NCBI GenBank assembly: GCA_030698405.1
Contig: JAUYMU010000056.1
Span: 1-64,000, forward strand
DNA length: 64,000 nucleotides
Reading direction: 5' to 3'
From: Bacteroidota bacterium
GTDB lineage: Bacteria > Bacteroidota > Bacteroidia > Bacteroidales > Prolixibacteraceae
Shown piece by piece: positions 24,319 through 33,764 of the stretch (the stretch's first letter is position 1; each line of letters begins with the position of its first letter). The notes under the pieces were generated by a model. That model ran no database searches and was not told the DNA's origin. It saw nothing but the letters and a program-made list of their open reading frames with translations. The position numbers and the translations under genes are program-made.

Positions 24319-26949
24319 TTATTTTATTTCCAGTATTTTTCCTTTAATATTTACCCGTCCTGAAACGGTTTCAGTAGTTTCGGCATTGGTTGCACCTGAA
24401 AATCCGGGTTGTTCGCCACCCAAAGCAATTGTGAACCAGCCGGGCTCAACTACTTGTTTGTCTTTGTTGTTTATCATTGAAAGTTGACGTGGTTCAAGGG
24501 TAAACTCTACGGTTTTCGATTCGCCCTTTTTCAGGGATACACGTTTAAAACCTTCCAATTGTCGGATAGGGCGCGGGCTTGATGCCTTTTCGTCGGTGAG
24601 GTACAATTGCACCACCTCTTCGCCATCATGGTCGCCGGTATTGGTAACTTTAACCGATACATTGATCTTATCGCCCACTTTTGCTTCAGCAGGAATACTT
24701 AAATCTGAATACTTAAAATTAGTATAACTTAATCCGAAGCCAAAAGGATAAAGCGGCTCCTGGCGGAAATAGCGGTAGGTGCGGCCTTCCATGTCGTAAT
24801 TTTCGAAAGCAGGCAACTGCTCAACCGATTTGTAATAAGTTACAGGCAAACGACCTGCCGGATTGTAATCACCAAAAATTACATCGGCAACTGCGTTTCC
24901 TCCCTGTTGGCCGGGATAACCGGCGGTCAGGATGGCGTCCATGTTTTCGGCAGCGTAATTGATTGAAAGAGCACTTCCGTTAATCAGTACCAAAACGATT
25001 GGTTTGCCGGTTGCTTTTAAGGTTTCCATCAGGTCACTCTGTGTTTTTGGCAGGTTGAGGTGAGTACGATCGCCACCTTTAAAACCATCCACCTGAATGG
25101 GCATTTCTTCGCCTTCCAACCTTTGGTTTAAACCAAGCACCAAAACTACAACGTCTGACTTTTTAGCGGCTTCAACAGCCTGTGCCAGCATGTCGGGTTG
25201 TGGAGTCGCCCACAACAAACGGGCATCGCCGTCGCCATGGTAATTGCGGTAATCGAATACCAGTTTATATTTTTTCGCGGCATCAAGTTTCATTTTTACT
25301 GAACCATGAAATGCGTGGTGTTCGCCGCCTCCGGCCAAAATTTCTTTTCCATCAAAATAAATTTTGAAAGATGGCATACTCCAGCCGCCAATTTCGTAAT
25401 CGCCGGTTTGTGGTACCTTCAGGAAAGTCGTCCAACGCACGCCAAAATCGTCAACCGGCATACGCGGATCGGGTGAGCCAGCTTCCCAGTAAAAATCAAC
25501 ATTGTCGTCTATTTGGGTAAAGAGTGGCTGTCCTTCCAATTTATTGTTGGCAAAATATTCACCAAATGCGCCTTGTTTTCCGTCTTCCGTTTCAAGATAA
25601 ATGGATGGGATTGGAACCAATTTCGAAATGCCATCGGCCAACTCGCTGCCTTGCGCATAAATCACCTCAGTTTGCGGCGCTACTTTGTTTTTTATTCCCT
25701 GAAGTACGGTTACCGGATTCGAAGGAATGCCGTTGTAATTTCCCCACAACGATTCAATCTCGTCAGCATTTGGGCCAATAACCGCAATGCGCGCAAGATT
25801 TTTCTTCAGTGGCAATGCTTTGTTGGCATTTTTCAGCAGAACGATACTTTTTTGAGCGGCAACACGCGCCAAATAATCGTTGGCCGGATTGTTATTTACT
25901 GAAAAAGGAATTTGCGCATACGGAACTTTTTCGTCCGGATCGAACATTCCAAGTTTAAAACGGGCAGTCAGCAGTCTTGCCACCGAAACATCCAGATCTT
26001 TTTCGGTGAGCAATCCACGTTTCACAGCTTCAGGCAAAGCTTTGTAGGTGTCGCCACATTCGAGATCAGTTCCGCGCAATACCGCAAGAGCAGCTGCTTC
26101 AGCTTCGTCTTTGGCAATTTTATGGTATTTCCAGATGTCAGAAATCGCCCAGCAATCGCTCACAATGTAACCCTGAAACCCCCATTCGTTGCGTAATATT
26201 CCTGAAAGTTCGGTACTGGCGCAACAAGCTTCTCCACGAAAACGGTTGTAGGCGCCCATAATGGAATATACATCGCCGTCAACCACCAATGTTCGGAAAG
26301 CCGGCAAATACGTTTCGCGAAAATCGCGTTCGCTGATACGGGCATCAAATTCGTGGCGCAAAGGTTCAGGGCCTGAATGAACCGCAAAATGTTTTGCAGT
26401 TGCCACTACTTTGAGGTAGTTTGGATCGTCGCCCTGCAAACCTTTTACGAATTGAAGTCCCATTTGTCCGGTCAGGAAAGGATCTTCGCCATACGTTTCG
26501 TGCCCACGGCCCCAACGCGGATCGCGGAAAATATTGATGTTAGGAGACCAGAAAGTCAATCCCTGATAAATTTTCCGAAGTCCACGGCGAGCAAATTCAT
26601 GGTGTTTGGCGCGTGCTTCGTCTGAAATAGCATTGGCGACGGTATGAATTAACTCAGTATCCCACGATGCTGCAATCGAAATCGACTGCGGAAATACAGT
26701 TGCATAACCGGCGCGAGCTACTCCATGTAAACATTCGTTCCACCAGTTGTATTCCGGAATTCCAAGCCTTTCGATGGCCGGCGATTGGTAGCGCATTTGC
26801 TCTATTTTTTCCTGAAGTGTCATTTCCGAAAGCAGGCTTTCAACCCTTTCCTGTGTGGATAAACGGGTGTTTTGAAATTGAAATTTTGTTTGCGAAACTG
26901 CCAGCATGGGCAGGGCAATCAATAAAAGAATATACGATAGGTGTTTCAT
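24319..26949 (-). CDS. Glycoside hydrolase family 3 with PA14 insertion (beta-xylosidase/glucosidase type)
   Basis: 876 residues, exported (signal peptide 1-19). The GH3 N-terminal barrel holds KHFAVHSGPEPLRHEFDA (about 186-203) and VSDCWAISD with nucleophile Asp265. The C-terminal GH3 domain is interrupted by a PA14 domain (about residues 455-600: YFANNKLEG...DNVDFYWEAGSPDP...), which often contributes to substrate binding. A fibronectin-III-like domain ends the protein (about 745-865). SDCWAI is common in xylosidase-like members, so release of xylose or glucose from oligosaccharides in the periplasm is likely. It has a textbook promoter and its own terminator and is monocistronic. Confidence 0.93.
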   Translation of the reverse strand: MKHLSYILLLIALPMLAVSQTKFQFQNTRLSTQERVESLLSEMTLQEKIEQMRYQSPAIERLGIPEYNWWNECLHGVARAGYATVFPQSISIAASWDTELIHTVANAISDEARAKHHEFARRGLRKIYQGLTFWSPNINIFRDPRWGRGHETYGEDPFLTGQMGLQFVKGLQGDDPNYLKVVATAKHFAVHSGPEPLRHEFDARISERDFRETYLPAFRTLVVDGDVYSIMGAYNRFRGEACCASTELSGILRNEWGFQGYIVSDCWAISDIWKYHKIAKDEAEAAALAVLRGTDLECGDTYKALPEAVKRGLLTEKDLDVSVARLLTARFKLGMFDPDEKVPYAQIPFSVNNNPANDYLARVAAQKSIVLLKNANKALPLKKNLARIAVIGPNADEIESLWGNYNGIPSNPVTVLQGIKNKVAPQTEVIYAQGSELADGISKLVPIPSIYLETEDGKQGAFGEYFANNKLEGQPLFTQIDDNVDFYWEAGSPDPRMPVDDFGVRWTTFLKVPQTGDYEIGGWSMPSFKIYFDGKEILAGGGEHHAFHGSVKMKLDAAKKYKLVFDYRNYHGDGDARLLWATPQPDMLAQAVEAAKKSDVVVLVLGLNQRLEGEEMPIQVDGFKGGDRTHLNLPKTQSDLMETLKATGKPIVLVLINGSALSINYAAENMDAILTAGYPGQQGGNAVADVIFGDYNPAGRLPVTYYKSVEQLPAFENYDMEGRTYRYFRQEPLYPFGFGLSYTNFKYSDLSIPAEAKVGDKINVSVKVTNTGDHDGEEVVQLYLTDEKASSPRPIRQLEGFKRVSLKKGESKTVEFTLEPRQLSMINNKDKQVVEPGWFTIALGGEQPGFSGATNAETTETVSGRVNIKGKILEIK

Positions 26950-26970
26950 AAATGGTATGATTTAATTGTA

Positions 26971-26988
26971 CTGGTCTGGTCTGGTCTG
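26971..26988. repeat. CTGGT tandem repeat in the GH3 leader
   Basis: Three and a half copies of CTGGT lie between the promoter -7 element and the GH3 start. The array could vary in length by slippage and so change the leader. Confidence 0.7.
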
Positions 26989-27019
26989 CAAAAATATAAA
27001 ATGAAAAGTAAAAAGCAAA
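26989..27019 (-). promoter_or_regulatory. GH3 promoter, exact Bacteroidota consensus
   Basis: On the minus strand TTTG (27016-27019), a 19-base spacer and TATTTTTG (26989-26996) match the -33/-7 consensus exactly. Transcription should begin about 35 bases before the ATG at 26949. Confidence 0.85.
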
Positions 27020-27205
27020 TCTCAAGCCCCCTAAATCCCCCAAAGGGGGACTTTTTGACACTGAAAGTAATATGGAAATTCGCTTTAAGTTAAGAATGTT
27101 CAGAACCTGTGGTATCCAAACTCCCTTCCCTGCCTTGATTGATGAGCTTGTCGAATCATGGGGAAGGGTTGCCTGCCTGCCGCAGGCAGGGGGATGGGGC
27201 TTATC
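27020..27205. repeat. Intergenic repeats between the GH3 and DUF1080 genes
   Basis: Two hairpins are visible: TCCCCC-AAA-GGGGGA at 27036-27050 followed by T residues, and the near-perfect palindrome CCTGCCTGC/GCAGGCAGG at 27172-27190. The latter lies just after the DUF1080 gene stop and may terminate it. Both belong to G/C-rich intergenic repeat types. No gene. Confidence 0.6.
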
Positions 27206-28684
27206 CTATCCAGTAATTTTTGCCGGAAGTCCTTTTACCAGCACCGGTTTTTCGTTGTGCTTCTTGGGCATGAACATGTCTTTGTAGTTCAAACCGAGTT
27301 TTTCCTTCATCTCGAAACAATAATCAATTGTTCCCAGATCGGCTCCGGTATTGTTGGTGCCGAAAGAAAATTTCACCCCGGCTTCTTTGGCTTTACGAAG
27401 AATTTTTTCTGAAGGTAGTTTGTATCGTGCATTGATTTCCAGCGCAACTCCATTGTCAGCCAAAACTTTTACAAAACGGTCGATGCGGGCATCTGTCCAG
27501 AGTTCGTCGTATTTTGCAGCTATCACGTCAGGCAGAAATGTTGGGTTTACATGAATATCAACTGGTTCCTGTGAAATTACACTTTCAATTTTGCCAACCA
27601 GCTCGTCCATAAATTTTTGTTCATCTTCAACAAAAGCTTCTTCCTTGATCCAAAGCCTCATGCGACGGCCTTTGTGATCGGTCCAGGTCATACCATCGGT
27701 AAATACGTAATCGAATTTGGCGACAGCTTCCGGCGAAAATAAAGCTACCCACTCGCGGCCTTCAGCCTGCATTCCCCTGAAAATTGGTTTTGCCCTAACC
27801 GTGTCCATATAAGCAGCCAGCGACACATCATCAGTAACCGGAAATTTTAATCCGCAATTGGGCGCAATGCCGTAGTTAATGCCCAGTTTTACCGAGTTTT
27901 CACAGGCCTGTTCAATGGTCAGGCCACCTTTCAGGTGAACATGAAAATCAATCAGCGGGAAGTTTTCGAACATTAGTTTGGTCACTTTATCATCCCATTC
28001 CTTCGAAACCAGTAATTCGAATTTTTCGGCATTTGGCAACGGCTTAACCTGTATGCTTTTGAAATACACTTTACTCTGTTCATCGTGACATTGCAGTGCA
28101 ATTCGTCCGTTACTGAAAACTTTCAGCTTGTCATTTTTAGGCCGGTAAGGTTCATTGGGCTGAATGTAATCGACCACTTTTGTGCCATTGACAAATATCT
28201 CACAACGGTTTTCAACTACCCGAAAATGAAGTTCAAACCATTCGTCATCTTTTACGGTTGGGTAATAAATATTTCGGATTCCGTATAAACTTCCGGTTTT
28301 TTTTAGTTCCTGAAAATCGCCCGTCCGTTCATACGAATTGTCAATCTGAACTTCATAACCCCGCAACAAAGGCCCGTAAGCTTGTTCCTGTGTATGAAAA
28401 ACAATTCCGGAGTTGCTGTTGGGGTCGGTTTTAACCATGGCTTTTAACTCGAAATTTCGGAAAACGCCTTTTTTGAAATCACCGGTATAAAAAAGGTGAC
28501 TAATTGGTCCATTGGCGACCAATGCACCATCCTCAACCTGGAACGACTCCGGATTTTGATTGGCTGACCAGCCAGCTAAATCCTTTCCGTTAAAGAGTTC
28601 GGTCCATTCAGGTTCTTTTTCCTGACATGCAGTAAGTAGCAGAACACTTAAAATGACGATCAGATTGAATTTAAATTTTCTCAT
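27206..28684 (-). CDS. Lipoprotein: DUF1080 (3-keto-disaccharide hydrolase-like) fused to a metal-hydrolase-like domain
   Basis: 492 residues. Lipoprotein signal with LLLTACQ (cleavage before Cys20). Residues 25-215 are a DUF1080 concanavalin-like domain (WTELFNGKDLAGW..., GIVFHTQEQ, YEVQIDN, LFEFHFRVVENRCEIFVNG-type strands) found in carbohydrate-processing enzymes. Residues 235-492 start with the metal-binding pattern IDFHVHLKGGLT, contain DIHVNPTFLP and EINARYKLPSEKIL, and end with FSFGTNNTGADLG, which resembles a PHP/amidohydrolase-like TIM barrel. The fusion suggests substrate binding plus a hydrolytic step at the outer membrane; the reaction is not known. Coding runs to 27206 with no partner gene. 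Confidence 0.75.
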   Translation of the reverse strand: MRKFKFNLIVILSVLLLTACQEKEPEWTELFNGKDLAGWSANQNPESFQVEDGALVANGPISHLFYTGDFKKGVFRNFELKAMVKTDPNSNSGIVFHTQEQAYGPLLRGYEVQIDNSYERTGDFQELKKTGSLYGIRNIYYPTVKDDEWFELHFRVVENRCEIFVNGTKVVDYIQPNEPYRPKNDKLKVFSNGRIALQCHDEQSKVYFKSIQVKPLPNAEKFELLVSKEWDDKVTKLMFENFPLIDFHVHLKGGLTIEQACENSVKLGINYGIAPNCGLKFPVTDDVSLAAYMDTVRAKPIFRGMQAEGREWVALFSPEAVAKFDYVFTDGMTWTDHKGRRMRLWIKEEAFVEDEQKFMDELVGKIESVISQEPVDIHVNPTFLPDVIAAKYDELWTDARIDRFVKVLADNGVALEINARYKLPSEKILRKAKEAGVKFSFGTNNTGADLGTIDYCFEMKEKLGLNYKDMFMPKKHNEKPVLVKGLPAKITG

Positions 28685-28924
28685 GGTGGTGTGGTTTGGT
28701 TTTTTGAATTAAAGCAAAGGTAAAAATCTAAACTGTAAACATGACTCCAACACGCCAAAGTTTTGATAGCTCTGAAATGTTCAATTGCTTTCATTTTATT
28801 TATTCGCATAAATAAAATGAAAAGATTGTTGTATATTTCATTTTCGAAAGTTTATCGAATAAATATCTGCAATTTGTCTTGAGAATAGTCCAGCCCATTG
28901 GCGGAAACAAAACGTAAAAGAACA
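28685..28924 (-). promoter_or_regulatory. Divergent intergenic region with a -7 element
   Basis: Minus-strand TACCTTTG at 28715-28722 is a good -7 element for the DUF1080 gene; the -33 position is poor. The rest up to the HAD gene at 28925 is AT-rich with no gene and no clear plus-strand promoter. Confidence 0.5.
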
Positions 28925-29566
28925 ATGATAAAAGCAATTATCTTCGACATGGATGGTGTGCTGGTGGATAGCGAACCATTTCACATTGAAATTGAAAAGG
29001 AACAGTTTCTCCAGAATAAGTTGTTTGTTTCGAACGAAGAACACGCTCAATACATGGGAGTTGCGTCGGATGTGATGTGGAAAGAGATTGCAGAACATCA
29101 CTCAATCAATGTTTCTGTTGAAGATTTAATTGAACAATTCAAGATTAAAAGTATTCATTATTTTTCTGAATTGGATGAAATTCCTGTTATGCCCGGATTG
29201 ATTGATCTTCTGGAAAAACTTAGCAGCAAGAACTTTCCAATGGCAGTCGCCTCTTCTTCTTATCCTGAAATCATCAAAATAATCCTGGAAAAGACAGGTC
29301 TTCGGAAGTATTTTCAGGTGGTGGTTAGCAGTCAGGAAGCCGGGAAAAGCAAGCCTGAACCGGATGTTTTTTTGCTGGCAGCCCGAAAATTGGGAGTTTT
29401 ACCCAAGGATTGCATGGTTGTGGAAGATTCTGCAAACGGCATCAAAGCAGCCCAGGCCGCCGGAATGAGTTGTGTTGCTTATCAGGGTTCCGGAGTAAAT
29501 CCGCAGAGTCAAAAGGAAGCGGATGCAGTTGTCAAAAGTTACGGGCAATTGGAGATGATGCTTTAA
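28925..29566 (+). CDS. HAD-superfamily hydrolase (beta-phosphoglucomutase-like)
   Basis: 213 residues from MIKAIIFDMDGVLVDSEP: catalytic FDMDGVLVDSE (motif I, nucleophile Asp8 and Asp10), cap domain (residues 20-85), SSS in AVASSSYPEI (motif II), KSKPEPDVF with the motif III lysine, and VVEDSANGIKAA (motif IV). This is subfamily I with a helical cap, as in phosphoglucomutases, sugar phosphatases and phosphoglycolate phosphatase; the substrate cannot be told. The alternative TTG at 28898 adds nine residues that do not match the family. It converges with the S9 peptidase gene. Confidence 0.9.
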   Translation: MIKAIIFDMDGVLVDSEPFHIEIEKEQFLQNKLFVSNEEHAQYMGVASDVMWKEIAEHHSINVSVEDLIEQFKIKSIHYFSELDEIPVMPGLIDLLEKLSSKNFPMAVASSSYPEIIKIILEKTGLRKYFQVVVSSQEAGKSKPEPDVFLLAARKLGVLPKDCMVVEDSANGIKAAQAAGMSCVAYQGSGVNPQSQKEADAVVKSYGQLEMML

Positions 29567-29572
29567 TTTTCC

Positions 29573-32368
29573 TTAATATCCCAATTCTTTCCCTTTCCTA
29601 ATCGCCGGTATTCCATATTGCATCCATGCCGGCATTTGTTCGCCTTTCAGGTAATGATCGAAAAACTGTTTCATGCGGATGGTTAAATCCATGCGGTTGG
29701 CCCAGCTTTCGGCCTTTAGGTTATGCTCTTCGTTGTTATAGGTCAGCATCCAAACAGGTTTGTTCAGGCGGCGCATGGCCGTAAATAGTTCAATCCCCTG
29801 ATACCAAGGAACAGCTCCATCGTTGTCGTTGTGCATGATGAGCAGTGGTGTTTTTATTTTCGGCACATAAAACAAAGGTGAGTTTTCGATGTATTGCAGC
29901 GGTTTTTCCCACAATGTTCCGCCAATCCGGCTTTGCGATTGCTCATATTGAAACATGCGCGAGCGCCCGGATTCCCAGCGGATTCCTCCATACGCGCTGG
30001 TCATGTTGCTGACAGGTGCGCCAGCCATTGCTGCGGTAAACATGTTGGTTTGGGTAATGAGCCATGCTGCCTGGTATCCGCCCCAGCTTTGGCCCTGAAT
30101 GCCTATTTTATTCCGGTCGATAAACGGCGACATGCTGGCAACAAACTGGGTTCCGCTAACCACCGCATCAAAAGCTGACTGTCCCGGATAACCTTCGTCA
30201 TAAGGGATATCAGGAACAAAAACAATGTAATCGTTGCTCGCGAAAAACGTGCGGTTAACAGTTGACCGGGAGGGCGAGGGAGCTGTATAAGTATGCAGGT
30301 TATCGGCACTCCGCTCGTAAAAATATACCACCATCGGGTATTTTCTGTCAAGGTCAATTGTTTCAGGAAAATACAGCAAACCTTCAAGCGGTTTTCCGGA
30401 GAAAGAATCCCAGTGAACCAAACGGACAACCGGCCAAACGAACGATTTTTGCTGCGGATTGGAATCAGAGAGCCTGCGGCGATGTTCGAACAATTGATTC
30501 CCGGTCCACACATCAGGCGATTCGTTAATGTTTTCGCGGATCCAGATCAGTTGCTCTGCATTTTTGGCCTTGGCCAGTTTTTCGAACTTGAAATTTTCCA
30601 TGATCAGCAAACGCGGTTCGGTGTAGCTTCGGAAATCGGCACTAAAGTACCCGCCTGATTTTGTGCGTTCGTCGAAAGCTGAAACAATGACCGGCTTGTT
30701 GGTATCGATAAATTCCTCTTCCGGATCCAGTTTCAGGTAGCGAAATTTCAGGAAATTTTTTCTTCCATAGTTTCGGGTTGCACTCATGGGTACTCTGGCG
30801 CCTTCCAGATCAACCCTCCATATATCGTAACGATCGTATAAAAAAACAGTTTTGTCGTTTTCCGACCACCCGGCGATACCGTATGCGTTTGGATCTGCAG
30901 GCATATCCCAGCGTTCGTCGAAAAACGAAACCGGAATTTGGGAGCTCAGATCCAGAGCCTCCTTCGCATTTATGTCGGTTGAAAGCGAGTAATAAATGCT
31001 GTCGGCCGGATCGTACCAAACAACGTAATTTCCGCCGGGCGATAACGAAACCAGTGATTTATCCTTTGCAATTATTCTCTTTGTTCCGGTTTCCAAATCA
31101 ATCAGGTAATAGTCTGCATTTGGTTTGCCCGACCAAGATGACTCCAGTTTATAGGGTGAAGGATCAGTTCCAAGCGCAAAACGGCCATTCCCCTTCTGTA
31201 TGGTTTTGACATCGCGAACAACCGGATCTCCCAATTGAATAAATTTGTCTTTATCGATGAGGTAAACCGCGGCATAGCTTCGTTTCTTTTCTTTTTCAAG
31301 ATTGATTTTCTGCTCGGGTTGCAACTCCTTGTCATTCCATGACCAAATGTCGAGTATTGGTTTTTCATCTTCCAAAAGAGAGTCCTTTGGTTCGGCTTGA
31401 GGCTTTCTGTTTGTTCCGAAGAAAATACGCTGGCCATTATCTGAAAACGAAAGTTCTGCAAATTCTGAAGGAGCCCAGCCAAGCGGCATTCCTTGTACTT
31501 CAGGAATGACAACAGGTTTTGGTTCGCCGGAAGTCAGCGATCCGTAATATAAACTGAAAACTTTTTCCTTGATGGTATCATTCGAAAACAGAAATCCGTA
31601 TTTGCCGCCTTGCTGATCGGAAGTGATCTTTTTAGCTGTTCCAATTTTGTTAAATATGGTGAATGGTTTTCTTTTGTCGGTGTCAAAAACCACGATTTCG
31701 GTGCGATCGACCGAATCTTTGGCCTGGCGGATAAACGTGACACTGTGCCCAAGCGGTGCATAATAATATTCGGTTACATTCTGAAAGCAAACCGTATCTC
31801 CGGAAGCTGCATGAAACAGAACCAACTGGTATTTGGTGTCGGTTGAGGTATCTCTGTTTTTTTTCTCAGCCGGATCCTTCGCTTTTTTCGGTTTTTTCAT
31901 GTCGGTTAGAAATGCTACCCATCGGGCATTTTCTTTGGGAACTGAATATTGTTTCAGGTTGGGAAATGCATAAGCTTTGTGTCGCCTGTTAACCAATATT
32001 CCCAGACTGTCTTTGGGCATTTCTTCTTTTTTGAGCTTTTTCTTTTTTGCACTCCTGATTGAGTCTTCGGGCTGTTTTATTTTGTAAACGATGAAGTCAG
32101 ATCCAGCAGAAAACTGTGCATCGAATCCTCTGCTGATCGTATCCGATTTTTTCCCATCGGTCGATTTTATGATCAGGTTCCCATCGCCTTTTTGCGGGTT
32201 TAACTCGAATGCAGCCAGTTTACCATCGTTCGAAACAATCGGTTTGTTCAATACTTTCCATGCGGCAAAGTCATCTGTCGAAAGTGGCTTTTTATCTGTT
32301 TTCTGGGCATTCAGATTCAGCGAAACAAAAAAAGTACAAATCAGAAATATTAAACCGGCTCGTTTCAT
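29573..32368 (-). CDS. S9 family peptidase (prolyl oligopeptidase type), exported
   Basis: 931 residues with a signal peptide (MKRAGLIFLICTFFVSLNLNA). A long beta-propeller region (about 30-640) precedes the alpha/beta-hydrolase catalytic domain: nucleophile GQSWGGYQ (about residue 770), acid MHNDNDGAVPWYQG and base EEHNL. The family cleaves dipeptides or short peptides, likely in the periplasm for protein nutrition. The start lies directly after the repeated leader element (32369-32456), the first of three copies in this window. It is convergent with the HAD gene and has no other operon member. Confidence 0.93.
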   Translation of the reverse strand: MKRAGLIFLICTFFVSLNLNAQKTDKKPLSTDDFAAWKVLNKPIVSNDGKLAAFELNPQKGDGNLIIKSTDGKKSDTISRGFDAQFSAGSDFIVYKIKQPEDSIRSAKKKKLKKEEMPKDSLGILVNRRHKAYAFPNLKQYSVPKENARWVAFLTDMKKPKKAKDPAEKKNRDTSTDTKYQLVLFHAASGDTVCFQNVTEYYYAPLGHSVTFIRQAKDSVDRTEIVVFDTDKRKPFTIFNKIGTAKKITSDQQGGKYGFLFSNDTIKEKVFSLYYGSLTSGEPKPVVIPEVQGMPLGWAPSEFAELSFSDNGQRIFFGTNRKPQAEPKDSLLEDEKPILDIWSWNDKELQPEQKINLEKEKKRSYAAVYLIDKDKFIQLGDPVVRDVKTIQKGNGRFALGTDPSPYKLESSWSGKPNADYYLIDLETGTKRIIAKDKSLVSLSPGGNYVVWYDPADSIYYSLSTDINAKEALDLSSQIPVSFFDERWDMPADPNAYGIAGWSENDKTVFLYDRYDIWRVDLEGARVPMSATRNYGRKNFLKFRYLKLDPEEEFIDTNKPVIVSAFDERTKSGGYFSADFRSYTEPRLLIMENFKFEKLAKAKNAEQLIWIRENINESPDVWTGNQLFEHRRRLSDSNPQQKSFVWPVVRLVHWDSFSGKPLEGLLYFPETIDLDRKYPMVVYFYERSADNLHTYTAPSPSRSTVNRTFFASNDYIVFVPDIPYDEGYPGQSAFDAVVSGTQFVASMSPFIDRNKIGIQGQSWGGYQAAWLITQTNMFTAAMAGAPVSNMTSAYGGIRWESGRSRMFQYEQSQSRIGGTLWEKPLQYIENSPLFYVPKIKTPLLIMHNDNDGAVPWYQGIELFTAMRRLNKPVWMLTYNNEEHNLKAESWANRMDLTIRMKQFFDHYLKGEQMPAWMQYGIPAIRKGKELGY

Positions 32369-32456
32369 GTGTTTATAATTTGTTTTTTAATTGCCACATG
32401 GAACTCCCAAATAATCATCCTCCTGTGTGAGAAAGATTTTCTCATGGTCGTTTCAT
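32369..32456 (-). ncRNA. Repeated structured leader, copy A (before the S9 peptidase)
   Basis: On the minus strand the 88 bases before the ATG share near-identical segments (GAGTTCCATGTGGCAATT, then AAAAAACAAATTATAAACAC) with copies at 36985-37075 and 63355-63442. A 7-base-pair hairpin (TGAGAAA/TTTCTCA, bases 32428-32444) replaces the differently sequenced hairpins of the other copies. CACA and TGTG segments on both sides of a GATGATTA loop can pair as a pseudoknot. It also holds a four-codon frame, MKRP-stop. Candidate cis-regulatory RNA; no known riboswitch class recognised. Confidence 0.65.
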
Positions 32457-32480
32457 AAAAGATCTTTCAAAGTTGGTTTT

Positions 32481-32488
32481 CAAAGATA
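32481..32488 (-). promoter_or_regulatory. -7 element upstream of leader copy A
   Basis: Minus-strand TATCTTTG fits the -7 consensus. A TTTG at 32504-32507 is 15 bases away, shorter than usual. It would start a transcript about 20 bases before the structured leader. Confidence 0.5.
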
Positions 32489-32626
32489 AGGTTTGAACTG
32501 CTGCAAAAGAAACAGTTTTACAACATTAAAACAGCTGGAAAGGAATTTACCATTAAGGTAGTGAGAGAACTTTTTGTGTTCGCTGTGCCAAGGGTCGGAG
32601 CTCGTGTATCCGTTTCTGTTTTTTTC

Positions 32627-32634
32627 TATCTTTG
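32627..32634 (+). promoter_or_regulatory. -7 element of the MNT gene
   Basis: TATCTTTG fits the -7 consensus, with transcription start about 22 bases before the ATG at 32663. No clear -33 TTTG; a TTTCTG lies near the position. Confidence 0.45.
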
Positions 32635-32662
32635 GTGAAGCAATCAAACATGTTTTTGTTTT

Positions 32663-32986
32663 ATGACAGAAAAAGATTCAAATATCGCCAGAATGATCAG
32701 TTCCCGGATAAAGTTAAAAGATCCAAATGCAGAAGTCATTCTGTTTGGTTCCCATGCACGTGGTCAGGCAACAGAAGAATCTGATTGGGATATTCTGATT
32801 TTGATTGACCGTCCCAAAGCAAATAGAACAGTTGAAGACAAATACAGGAATGAACTATTTCTGCTGGAACTGGAAATTGGCGAACCGATTTCAACTTTTG
32901 TGTATTCCAAAGCCGATTGGGAAACAAAGTATATCTACACTCCGCTTTATAAAAACATTAAAGATGAAGGAGTGATACTTGTATGA
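32663..32986 (+). CDS. MNT-type minimal nucleotidyltransferase
   Basis: 107 residues. GSHARGQATEESDWDILI (about 28-45) is the polymerase-beta-like G-S-x(9-10)-D-x-D active site, as in minimal nucleotidyltransferases that AMPylate HEPN toxins. Such genes usually overlap a HEPN partner directly downstream. Here an ATGA start-like codon overlaps the stop (MTDSTNP...), but the frame ends after ten codons because the convergent LytTR gene begins at 32993. The partner is therefore missing or elsewhere, leaving an orphan. Its own promoter is visible. Confidence 0.85.
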   Translation: MTEKDSNIARMISSRIKLKDPNAEVILFGSHARGQATEESDWDILILIDRPKANRTVEDKYRNELFLLELEIGEPISTFVYSKADWETKYIYTPLYKNIKDEGVILV

Positions 32987-32992
32987 CAGATT

Positions 32993-33760
32993 CTACAAAT
33001 CCAGCCATTCCTTAAACCCAGCCACTTTGTCGCGGCTAACAATGATACTTTCTTCGTTAGGTTTTTTTAATTTGATTTTCAGGCGGCTGTTTGAATACAC
33101 AACAATGTCGGCAATCGATTGATTGCTCAGGATGTATTTTCGGTTGATACGGAAGAACTTTCGTTCGTCAACCATTTCCGAAATACGGTCGAGCGAATAA
33201 TCAACCAGGTAAGTTCTGAAATCGGCGGTACACAGGTAGGTTGCTTTTTCGAGGCTGTAAAAAAAGAGAATGTCTTCTACCGGAATGGATTTCAGGTGTT
33301 CGCCCACTTTAATTACAAACCGGGTTTTGTATTGTTTCCTGATCATTTCCTTTACCTTGTTCAGCAACTCAATTGTGATTGTTGGCGCTTCCTGAATATT
33401 GCTGTTTTGGTTACTGAATTTTTGGAAAGCAGCTTCCAACTCATTATAGGCAATTGGTTTAAGCAGGTAATCAACACTGTTTACCTTGAAAGCTTTTATG
33501 GCATATTCCTCATAAGCCGTGGTGAAAATTACCGGACAAGGAACTTTTACGCGATCAAAAATCTCGAAGCTCAAACCGTCGGCCAGTTGAATATCCATAA
33601 AAACCAGATCGGGCGCGGCGTTTTGCTGAAACCATTCTACAGCGCCACTCACTGAATCAATTACAGAAAGAATTGAAATTTGCGAATCAAATTTCAGGAT
33701 TAATTGCCGGAGCCACTCAGCAGCAGGCTTTTCGTCTTCAATGATAAGTACTTTATACAT
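32993..33760 (-). CDS. LytTR-family response regulator
   Basis: 255 residues. The receiver domain (1-120) has IIEDEKPAAEW, phospho-acceptor Asp in DLVFMDIQLADG, FTTAYEEYAI and LLKPI; the LytTR DNA-binding domain (about 145-253) has KVGEHLKSIPVEDILFFYS and FRINRKYILS. It is the partner of the histidine kinase whose gene precedes it by 4 bases. Targets probably include genes of the nearby TonB receptors (inference from position). Confidence 0.93.
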   Translation of the reverse strand: MYKVLIIEDEKPAAEWLRQLILKFDSQISILSVIDSVSGAVEWFQQNAAPDLVFMDIQLADGLSFEIFDRVKVPCPVIFTTAYEEYAIKAFKVNSVDYLLKPIAYNELEAAFQKFSNQNSNIQEAPTITIELLNKVKEMIRKQYKTRFVIKVGEHLKSIPVEDILFFYSLEKATYLCTADFRTYLVDYSLDRISEMVDERKFFRINRKYILSNQSIADIVVYSNSRLKIKLKKPNEESIIVSRDKVAGFKEWLDL

Positions 33761-33764
33761 GATT

